DNA of 9,780 nucleotides from Patescibacteria group bacterium (GTDB lineage: Bacteria; Patescibacteriota; Gracilibacteria; UM-FILTER-43-11), in assembly GCA_018814945.1 (NCBI GenBank), contig JAHIYT010000018.1:1-9780 (forward strand), read 5' to 3'. Below, piece after piece: positions 1-4,724 of this stretch (within the stretch, counting starts at the first letter, position 1; each line of letters opens with the position of its first letter). The position numbers and the translations under genes are program-made. Under the pieces are notes generated by a model. The model worked only from the letters and a program-made list of their open reading frames with translations, was not told where the DNA came from and ran no database searches.

Positions 1-46
1 AAATTAATTTTCAATTTTAAACTATCAATTTTAATTTAGTTTACAT

Positions 47-62
47 CGAAAAAAAATTTTCG
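47..62 (-). terminator. Weak hairpin just after yidC
   Basis: CGAAAA and TTTTCG (47-62) form a 6-bp stem with a 4-nt loop immediately downstream of the yidC stop. The stem is AT-rich and no clean T-run follows on the minus strand, so it is a poor intrinsic terminator. Positions 1-46 are otherwise AT-rich with nothing recognisable. Confidence 0.2.
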
Positions 63-67
63 GCAAA

Positions 68-1240
68 TTAATCCTTGGATTTGTTAACAATAACCTGTTG
101 GCCTATTCCAAATAGCGTAGATGTCCCCCAATAGAATCCTACGGCTGCCGGCAAACTGGCTGTAAATACTGCAATCATAACAGGCATTACATATTGCATC
201 ATCTTACCCATTCCAGCCATTGGATTAGGAGCGTCATCTTTTTTTGTAAGACTGTTAGTCTTTACTTTTCCAAGAGTTAGGCGCATTTGGATGAACTGCA
301 ATCCTCCAACTATAATTGGAAGAGCAATTATATTTATTTTTGTCAGATCTATGATTCCCAAGAAGTGTGGGTTGATTGTGAGGATATCAAACTCTTTTAA
401 TGTTGAATAAAGCATGTCAGGGTTAATCACATTAAATCCGTTTTTAACAACATAGAAGATGGCAATTAATATTGGAAATTGAATAAGCATTGGCAAACAG
501 CTACTCATGGGGCTTACTTTATATTTCTTCCAAATTGCCATGGTCTCTGAGGAAAGTCTTTGTGGGTCATTTTTGTACTTAATTTTTAGAGCATCAAGTT
601 GAGGTTGAACCTTTTGCATAGCTCTTTGAGCTTTTAATGCTTTGTGATTTGGGCCCAGTAAGATTATTTTGATAATTAAAGTAAGCAAAATGATTCCCCA
701 TCCTAAATTATTTCCCGGCATTACTGAAATAAGAAATATAAGTGTGTTTAAAATTGGTTTATAGAAAACATTATTCCAGAATTTCTTAAGAAAAGAAGGC
801 GCTGTTATATTAAATTCGTGAGTATATGCTTTTTCATTTTCATCAATTGAGGTGTTCAGTGTAATTCTATATTTACCCTCTTCATTAAACAGATCCCAAC
901 TCCATTGATTAAACCCAACCGTATAATTTTCTCCTGGTGCTATTACTACTTCCTTGCTTCCTGCACAGTTTTCGGCAGCAATTTCTGCTTCTTTTGGAAT
1001 CCATTCCCCATTTACATACCTTTCTACGGATAATGGGTTTTTTGGACAGTTGTTTGGGATAATAATTTCCGTTTCACTGTTGTTTTTAACCTGAATGACT
1101 ACCTCATTTCCAATTGAAATCTTTGATTTGGCTGCAAGAATTACATCATCGATAAGATTCTGTTCTTCTTTCTTATTAAAAAACTGAAATATAATCAGGA
1201 ATATCAGTACAAATAGTAGTGGGCGCATTAATTTATTCAT
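68..1240 (-). CDS. yidC: Membrane protein insertase YidC/Oxa1 family, with an extra extracytoplasmic domain
   Basis: YidC inserts and folds proteins in the cytoplasmic membrane, alone or with SecYEG. The translation has an N-terminal membrane segment (about residues 7-22), an extracytoplasmic region (about 30-146), then the conserved Oxa1 core: a membrane hairpin (about 162-196), a basic cytoplasmic loop rich in K/R/Q (about 197-241), a segment containing the family motif SSCLPMLIQFPILIAIFY (about 246-263), and two last membrane segments (about 302-317 and 347-383). The usual groove arginine position appears as Lys191 (motif LIIKIILL). The extracytoplasmic part has two cysteines (Cys65, Cys92) and looks beta-rich. 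I chose the ATG at 1238-1240 because AAGG lies 6 nt upstream and the start overlaps the rnpA stop by 8 nt; an in-frame ATG at 1265-1267 would place nine more codons inside rnpA. It is the last gene of the rpmH-rnpA-yidC block. Family assignment is secure; the role of the extra domain is unknown. Confidence 0.95.
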   Translation of the reverse strand: MNKLMRPLLFVLIFLIIFQFFNKKEEQNLIDDVILAAKSKISIGNEVVIQVKNNSETEIIIPNNCPKNPLSVERYVNGEWIPKEAEIAAENCAGSKEVVIAPGENYTVGFNQWSWDLFNEEGKYRITLNTSIDENEKAYTHEFNITAPSFLKKFWNNVFYKPILNTLIFLISVMPGNNLGWGIILLTLIIKIILLGPNHKALKAQRAMQKVQPQLDALKIKYKNDPQRLSSETMAIWKKYKVSPMSSCLPMLIQFPILIAIFYVVKNGFNVINPDMLYSTLKEFDILTINPHFLGIIDLTKINIIALPIIVGGLQFIQMRLTLGKVKTNSLTKKDDAPNPMAGMGKMMQYVMPVMIAVFTASLPAAVGFYWGTSTLFGIGQQVIVNKSKD

Positions 1241-1571
1241 GGTTTGCCTTATTAATGAAGTCTGCAATTCCTTTATTTATATCTTGATATTCTATTTCAG
1301 CTAATCCTTGTTTTGCAATTACTAGTACAACAATATTTGTTTTAATTTGATCTAGTTTCTCCTGAATTGATTCGCTTATTTGCCTTTTAAGTCTGTTTCT
1401 GTGAATGGCTTTTGGTGCAACCTTCTTGCTTACAACAATGGCAAATTGAGATGTGTCTTCCGTGGACGGCAGGAACTTAAAAATGAAGTATGCATTTTTA
1501 TAAAGCCCTCCTTTGTCAAACAGCTTCTGAATCAATCGGCGATTTGAAATGCGGTTCTTTTTGTTTAGCAT
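1233..1571 (-). CDS. rnpA: Ribonuclease P protein component
   Basis: RnpA is the small basic protein of RNase P. It binds the catalytic RNA and the 5' leader of pre-tRNA and helps mature tRNA 5' ends. The 112-residue translation is basic and has the family signature APKAIHRNRLKRQISESI (about residues 52-69), with the RNR core at 58-60, after a strand reading FAIVVSKKV (43-51). Length is normal for the family. The start lies 5 nt after the rpmH stop, and the stop overlaps the yidC start by 8 nt, so the three genes are probably cotranscribed and partly coupled. No clear Shine-Dalgarno sequence precedes its ATG, which fits reinitiation after rpmH. The RNase P RNA gene is not in this window. Confidence 0.96.
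   Translation of the reverse strand: MLNKKNRISNRRLIQKLFDKGGLYKNAYFIFKFLPSTEDTSQFAIVVSKKVAPKAIHRNRLKRQISESIQEKLDQIKTNIVVLVIAKQGLAEIEYQDINKGIADFINKANHE
1247..1250 (-). promoter_or_regulatory. Ribosome-binding site that decides the yidC start
   Basis: On the minus strand AAGG precedes the ATG at 1238-1240 by 6 nt, inside the end of rnpA. Neighbouring genes rpmH and rnpA show no comparable site, so this supports the inner start over the ATG at 1265-1267. Confidence 0.55.
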
Positions 1572-1576
1572 AAAAA

Positions 1577-1705
1577 TTATGCACTAAGACGCTGTCGCCC
1601 CTTGCTACGACGTCTATTTACTACCTTTGATCCACCTTTTGTTGCCATGCGGGCTTGAAATCCATGACGTTTATGGCGTTTTCTTTGATTAGCTTTACTT
1701 AACAT
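1577..1705 (-). CDS. rpmH: 50S ribosomal protein L34
   Basis: L34 is a very small, very basic protein of the large ribosomal subunit. Translating from the ATG at 1703-1705 gives 42 residues beginning [20 protein letters not shown] and ending with an R/K-rich tail ([13 protein letters not shown]) before TAA. This matches the usual L34 pattern of KRxxxHGFxxRMxTxxGxxVxxxRRxKGRxxLSA, and the length is typical. It is first in the rpmH-rnpA-yidC block, the same order found beside dnaA in many bacteria, although dnaA is not next to it here. The upstream sequence lacks a strong Shine-Dalgarno. The assignment is secure despite the small size. Confidence 0.97.
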   Translation of the reverse strand: MLSKANQRKRHKRHGFQARMATKGGSKVVNRRRSKGRQRLSA

Positions 1706-1735
1706 ACTTTTTCATTCTTAAAAGACCTTGACTAG

Positions 1736-1762
1736 GTTATAGATCTTTAAAGGAAAAGTCAA
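1736..1762 (-). promoter_or_regulatory. rpmH: Possible promoter for the rpmH-rnpA-yidC operon
   Basis: Reading the minus strand, TTGACT (1757-1762) and TATAAC (1736-1741) resemble -35 and -10 boxes with a 15-nt spacer, about 30 nt before the rpmH ATG. The spacer is shorter than the usual 17 nt. The location in the 76-nt gap between the isomerase-like gene and rpmH is what makes it plausible. Confidence 0.4.
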
Positions 1763-1781
1763 ACTTTTTAACGACTATTTC

Positions 1782-2522
1782 TTATTTAAAAAACTCGTTT
1801 ATGAAAGCTTTTACCTTCCTTAATTTTTTAATTACTTTTTCATCTTCGCCTGCACCAAGTTCAGTTGGTCTAACACGAACACTAATAGCACCTTTGTAAT
1901 TGTTTGATTTGAGCTTCTTTAGAAAGCTTTCTAAAGGCAATATCCCCTCATTCGGTAACGAGTAGTCTTTGTGTTTTCTGACATTTGAAATATGAACGTG
2001 AACTACTAATTTTTTTAGATGCTCATAGATTCTAATTAAATCCCATTTTTTTGATACAGTTGATGAGCAATCGAGTGCAACCATTCCAAATTTCTTTAAA
2101 TCAGTAACATTACTCAATGCTCTTGCCGGCAAAAATCCTAAAAACGTTTCACCTTTCGCGTTAGCTAGTGCTATTTGAACCTTTTTCTTTTTTCTAAGGT
2201 CTGGTATTTCCTTCTTAAGCCAATTTGTAAATTTGAAATCCAGTAATTTTGGTGGAGAAATAATTACAACAGGACATTTTAAATATTCTGCCATCTCAAC
2301 AACAAATTCCACACTTTTTTCAGACCCATCAATTGGTGTGTGTAATGCGGCCACAGGAAGTTTATATTCGTCTGAAAGAGATTTGATATACTCTGCATTC
2401 TGTGTGTCGTAATTATTTTTATCTATGCCAATTTCAATACCATCGTAACCAGCCTTTTGAGCAAATTCAAAAATGCGATTAAGACCGTATTTATGTAAGG
2501 ATTCTGTATGAAGTGTGATCAT
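1782..2522 (-). CDS. TIM-barrel sugar-phosphate isomerase/epimerase-like protein (AP endonuclease family 2 fold)
   Basis: The 246 residues follow the xylose-isomerase-like TIM-barrel pattern: strand 1 with ITLHTESL then GYDGIEI (about 25-31), VAALHTP (57-63), CPVVIISPP (83-91), VQIALANAKGE (115-125), GMVALDCSS (146-154), VVHVHISNVRKH (173-184), LPNEGILPL (189-197) and GAISVRVRP (211-219). In this family (Pfam AP_endonuc_2) a divalent metal is usually held by Glu, Asp, His and Glu near the strand ends. Asp151 and the His175/His177 region are present, but Ala120 and Arg216 stand where Glu is expected, so the metal site may be altered or lost. Substrate cannot be deduced, and a role in DNA repair (endonuclease IV) is unlikely because its other signatures are absent. 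It has no Shine-Dalgarno and may have its own promoter. The gene lies upstream of rpmH on the same strand, separated by 76 nt. Confidence 0.75.
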   Translation of the reverse strand: MITLHTESLHKYGLNRIFEFAQKAGYDGIEIGIDKNNYDTQNAEYIKSLSDEYKLPVAALHTPIDGSEKSVEFVVEMAEYLKCPVVIISPPKLLDFKFTNWLKKEIPDLRKKKKVQIALANAKGETFLGFLPARALSNVTDLKKFGMVALDCSSTVSKKWDLIRIYEHLKKLVVHVHISNVRKHKDYSLPNEGILPLESFLKKLKSNNYKGAISVRVRPTELGAGEDEKVIKKLRKVKAFINEFFK

Positions 2523-2550
2523 ATTTTTATTTTTATATTTTTACTGAGTA

Positions 2551-2580
2551 ATTATAACATTGAAGATTGAAAATTGAAAA
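2551..2580 (-). promoter_or_regulatory. Possible promoter for the isomerase-like gene
   Basis: The minus strand has a perfect TATAAT at 2551-2556, about 29 nt before the ATG at 2522. The best -35 match is TTTTCA (2575-2580, 18-nt spacer), which is weak and falls in a run of heptamer repeats. The leader is AT-rich with no Shine-Dalgarno, so a short-leader transcript is expected. The -10 box is the main support. Confidence 0.4.
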
Positions 2581-2586
2581 TTGAAA
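2559..2586. repeat. Tandem heptamer ATTGAAA, four units
   Basis: Four adjacent 7-bp units lie at 2559-2565 (ATTGAAG), 2566-2572, 2573-2579 and 2580-2586 (ATTGAAA each), followed by ATTA, which contains the stop codon of the membrane-protein gene. A related CAATTTT pattern occurs at the far left edge (about 11-35). It fills much of the 65-nt intergenic gap. Its function is unknown; it may simply be a microsatellite. Confidence 0.7.
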
Positions 2587-2587
2587 A

Positions 2588-3061
2588 TTACTTTGATGGT
2601 AAGTACCCAATCTTTTCAGCTTCTCCAGAGCTTGAAAAATATAATCTATTTTTTTCTGAGATATTGAATGCGCGTTTGTCGAAAATTGAATAATAGTATT
2701 TTCCCTGGCTACTTGCGATATAAAGCGTGTTTTCCGGAATCGTATCCGCAACATAAAAATCCTGTAGGTTTACTTGGGATAGGGGAATGCTGAATTCGCT
2801 TTCTTTCTGCAATTCCAAAATACTATCTGAACTGTAGATAATTCGAGCATTTTGACCGCTAATTCTTCCAATTAATTGTCCATTTTTAACCTCTAGCAAC
2901 TTGATTGTTGCAATTCCGGGATTGATTTCATCGACTATTTGAATTTCCGGGAAATAATTTGCCGATGTTCTGTAGTATCCAACAGAAAAACCAATCACTA
3001 AACCTATGGATAGGATTAGGGTTATTGAGATTATGAGATTGATGAGGTCTTTCTTATTCAT
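2588..3061 (-). CDS. One-pass membrane protein with degenerate Ada-type metal-binding motif
   Basis: I do not recognise a named gene. The 157 residues start with a short basic tip (MNKKD), one clear membrane helix (about 7-29) and a soluble remainder that is probably outside the cell. The C-terminal 46 residues (TLYIASSQGKYYY, then SEKNRLYFSSSGEAEKIGY) resemble the small domain of Ada-like proteins, whose usual form is Y-x-A-S-K-N-G-K-x-Y-H...C...ENR-x-YF...EEA...GY. The protein contains no cysteine at all, so zinc binding of the Ada type is not possible. The middle (about 36-105) looks beta-rich without a recognised family. The ATG overlaps the TGA of the upstream four-helix-bundle gene (shared ATGA at 3058-3061), so translation is probably coupled. 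No good Shine-Dalgarno sits in front of its own ATG. Role unknown; a cell-envelope function is an inference. Confidence 0.75.
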   Translation of the reverse strand: MNKKDLINLIISITLILSIGLVIGFSVGYYRTSANYFPEIQIVDEINPGIATIKLLEVKNGQLIGRISGQNARIIYSSDSILELQKESEFSIPLSQVNLQDFYVADTIPENTLYIASSQGKYYYSIFDKRAFNISEKNRLYFSSSGEAEKIGYLPSK

Positions 3062-3501
3062 GTTTTCTTATTAAGATTTGTAGGATTTGTAGGATTTGTA
3101 GGATTTGTAGGATTTGTAGGATTTGTAAGATTTTTACGATTTATTTCGGATTTTATGAATTGGGTTAATAAAAAACCAGTCTTATTCATTCGTTCTAAAG
3201 ATATTTTGTAATTTTCCATCGATATGAAATTTAGACTTAAAGCTAGTTCTATTTGACTGTCTAGTTCGATTAATGAGCCTTGTGCAATATTAAAGAATCG
3301 GAGTCTGTCGGGAACGGTTCTTCTCTGATTGCCTTCCGCTATATTTGAAGCTATTGATATGGCAGCTCTCTTCATTTGGCTTGTTAGTCCATATAGCTCT
3401 TCTTTTGGAAAAAATTTGGTGATCATATAAATATTCGAAACTAGATTTTTAGCTTCTTTCCATACAATTAAATCTCTATAATTTGAATAGTTTTTATCCA
3501 T
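3058..3501 (-). CDS. Four-helix-bundle protein (23S rRNA intervening-sequence protein family) with (NPT)n tail
   Basis: The first 120 residues match the S23/IVP four-helix-bundle family: YRDLIVWKEAKNLVSNIY (8-25), FPKEELYGLTSQMKRAAISI (31-50), SNIAEGNQRR (52-61), then RFFNIAQGSLIELDSQIELA (68-87) and a last helix to about 121. Members occur inside 23S rRNA intervening sequences, as stand-alone genes in Candidate Phyla Radiation genomes, and as the Avd partner of diversity-generating retroelements. No reverse transcriptase or variable repeat is seen here. Residues 124-142 are a low-complexity tail of Asn-Pro-Thr triplets, encoded by a 9-bp tandem repeat. The last codons (LNKKT) and the TGA lie outside the repeat, and the TGA overlaps the next gene's ATG. 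An AGGA from the upstream copy of the repeat lies 6 nt before the ATG and probably serves as the ribosome-binding site. Molecular role unknown; members are thought to bind RNA or nucleic acid. Confidence 0.88.
   Translation of the reverse strand: MDKNYSNYRDLIVWKEAKNLVSNIYMITKFFPKEELYGLTSQMKRAAISIASNIAEGNQRRTVPDRLRFFNIAQGSLIELDSQIELALSLNFISMENYKISLERMNKTGFLLTQFIKSEINRKNLTNPTNPTNPTNPTNPTNLNKKT
3073..3135. repeat. Tandem 9-bp repeat AGGATTTGT (left array)
   Basis: Seven units with period 9: AAGATTTGT (3073-3081), five perfect AGGATTTGT units (3082-3126) and AAGATTTTT (3127-3135), with a further degraded unit to about 3144. Read on the minus strand, the repeat is in frame and encodes Asn-Pro-Thr, making the tail of the four-helix-bundle protein. 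Because the unit is three codons long, gain or loss of units would keep the frame. Confidence 0.93.
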
Positions 3502-3505
3502 AAAT

Positions 3506-3529
3506 AATCCTACAAATCCTACAAATCGT
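3506..3529. repeat. Inverted copy of the 9-bp repeat (right array)
   Basis: AATCCT, ACAAATCCT and ACAAATCGT run from 3506 to 3529, the reverse complement of the left array. Positions 3506-3527 are a perfect 22-bp inverted match to 3084-3105 and also to 3075-3096. The array lies just before the four-helix-bundle ATG, and on the minus strand its last AGGA (3508-3511) is well placed as a Shine-Dalgarno. Confidence 0.9.
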
Positions 3530-3605
3530 TAAGATCCTAATAAAAAGGACCCTGCCGAAATAATGTTGCCGGGAGGGGGTATAAGGTTTAAATTGGGGTC
3601 AAGTA

Positions 3606-3616
3606 TATAGTATAAA
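3606..3616 (+). promoter_or_regulatory. Possible -10 region of the methyltransferase gene; leaderless mRNA likely
   Basis: TATAGT (3606-3611) and TATAAA (3611-3616) lie directly before the ATG at 3624, with only 7-12 nt between. There is no Shine-Dalgarno, so a transcript starting at or near the ATG is expected. A convincing -35 was not found. Confidence 0.3.
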
Positions 3617-3623
3617 AAATATT

Positions 3624-4724
3624 ATGTCAACATATTTATTCATTCTTGGCAAGGATAGAGAGTTATCGGTTGCGGAAATTAACGCAATTTTTCCGGAGGC
3701 AAAAATTAATGTTGGTGATGGAGATTTCCTTACCCTGGAGACAGATGAAAAAATTGGCCAAAAAACTTTGGATAGATTGGGTGGAGTTATTAAAATTGCG
3801 GAGGTAAAAGGTGTAAGTAAAAGATCGGAATTATTGAATACAATTTTTGTTCAACTTGAATCTTTTTATGATGGTGGAAAGCTTAATTATGGCTTAAGCT
3901 TGCACGGAATATCCGAGAAGCATCTTAGATCTATTCTTTTGGATTTAAAGAAAAAACTACGCAAAGAAGACATTGGTAGTAGGTTCGCTAATCAGCAATT
4001 TAAGAATATTTCTACTGCTCAATATAAGGGGCTTAGCAAGAAGGGGATTGAGATAATTATTGCAAGACATGGTGATGATTTTATGGTCGCTGAGACTATT
4101 GCAGTCCAAAATATTGATGCATATTCCGAACGCGATTATGATAAGCCTTTTAGAGACATGAGAGTTGGGATGCTACCTCCAAAGCTTGCCCAAATAATAA
4201 TTAATTTAGCAGGTAATGTTTCAACAATTTGGGATCCATTTTGTGGCGGTGGCGTACTTATAATGGAAGGGCTTTTAATGAGGAAAAAAATGCTTGGTTC
4301 CGATATAAATGAGGAAACTTTGGAGGGGGCAAGAAGAAATGTGGAATGGCTTGGGGAAAAGGCAGATCTTTTTGTGCATGATGCTACCAAGCCTTTATCT
4401 AATAGAAAGTTTGATGCAGTGGTTTTTGAGGGGTATTTGGGGCCACCGCAAACCAGTCTACAATCTTTCGATAGATTACGATCTGTAATACAGGAATTAG
4501 ATAGATTATATTTAGATTTCTTTGGCTCACTAAAAAAGATTGGATTTAAGGGGCCTGTAGTTGCAGCTCTACCATTTTTTAGAGTGCAGGGTGGGGGAGA
4601 GCTTGATTTAATGGAAACTATAAAAAAAGTTGAGAAGCTGGGATTCAAGCTAAATCCCCAAGTTCTTAAGTATGCCCGTCATGACCAGATAGTTGGTCGA
4701 GCGATTTATAGATTCAATGTCTAA
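3624..4724 (+). CDS. Trm11/COG1041-type tRNA (guanine-N2)-methyltransferase-like protein
   Basis: Likely transfers a methyl group from S-adenosylmethionine to N2 of a guanine in tRNA (position 10 in the archaeal and eukaryotic Trm11 group). The N-terminal half (1-165) starts with the typical STYLFILGKDRELSVAEI and corresponds to the RNA-binding region. Next comes RDYDKPFRDMRVGMLPPKLA (170-189), a hallmark of this group before the Rossmann domain. The SAM site is WDPFCGGG (203-210), the ribose-binding acidic turn is GSDIN (225-229) and HDAT (252-255) follows. The catalytic motif IV, usually (D/N/S)PPY or EPYLGP in relatives, reads EGYLGPP (269-275). Length 366 is normal. It is the only plus-strand gene, divergent from the four-helix-bundle gene across 122 nt and convergent with the surface-protein gene, with stop codons overlapping. 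The family is clear; the exact target base is inferred. Confidence 0.85.
   Translation: MSTYLFILGKDRELSVAEINAIFPEAKINVGDGDFLTLETDEKIGQKTLDRLGGVIKIAEVKGVSKRSELLNTIFVQLESFYDGGKLNYGLSLHGISEKHLRSILLDLKKKLRKEDIGSRFANQQFKNISTAQYKGLSKKGIEIIIARHGDDFMVAETIAVQNIDAYSERDYDKPFRDMRVGMLPPKLAQIIINLAGNVSTIWDPFCGGGVLIMEGLLMRKKMLGSDINEETLEGARRNVEWLGEKADLFVHDATKPLSNRKFDAVVFEGYLGPPQTSLQSFDRLRSVIQELDRLYLDFFGSLKKIGFKGPVVAALPFFRVQGGGELDLMETIKKVEKLGFKLNPQVLKYARHDQIVGRAIYRFNV

Larger units (their letters stand above)
3071..3535 (-). mobile_element. Candidate IVS-like cassette around the four-helix-bundle gene
   Basis: Seen: the four-helix-bundle gene sits between inverted 9-bp-repeat arrays, and TTAAGAT occurs at both outer edges (3071-3077 and 3529-3535), which could be a 7-bp target-site duplication. 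Known: intervening sequences in bacterial 23S rRNA have complementary ends forming a stem with an S23-family gene in the loop. Inferred: this is a comparable unit inserted outside rRNA, in the leader of the membrane-protein gene. The left TTAAGAT overlaps the first repeat unit by five bases, and a 7-bp match in AT-rich DNA can be chance. No transposase is present. Boundaries are tentative. Confidence 0.4.

Noticed and set aside
1265..1267. More upstream ATG for yidC
   Set aside because: It would deepen the overlap with rnpA and lacks a ribosome-binding site, while the ATG at 1238-1240 has AAGG at good spacing.
1754..1768. Hairpin AAAAGT-CAA-ACTTTT as terminator of the isomerase-like gene
   Set aside because: The stem is short and AT-only in effect, has no following T-run on the minus strand, and overlaps the proposed rpmH -35 box.
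3058..3060. UGA recoded as an amino acid (Gracilibacteria/SR1 code)
   Set aside because: TGA ends the four-helix-bundle gene exactly at the next ATG, and no conserved protein here has an in-frame TGA.
3073..3135. CRISPR array
   Set aside because: Units are 9 bp in direct contact with no spacers, and no cas genes are present.
3058..3501. Avd component of a diversity-generating retroelement
   Set aside because: The fold family fits, but no reverse transcriptase, template repeat or variable repeat is visible.
3494..3502. DnaA-box-like TTATCCATA
   Set aside because: It is a single near match that falls on the start codons of the four-helix-bundle gene, with no cluster around it.
4136..4648. 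Minus-strand open frame inside the methyltransferase gene
   Set aside because: It is antisense to the conserved methyltransferase domain and its translation is Ser/Pro-rich with no family resemblance.
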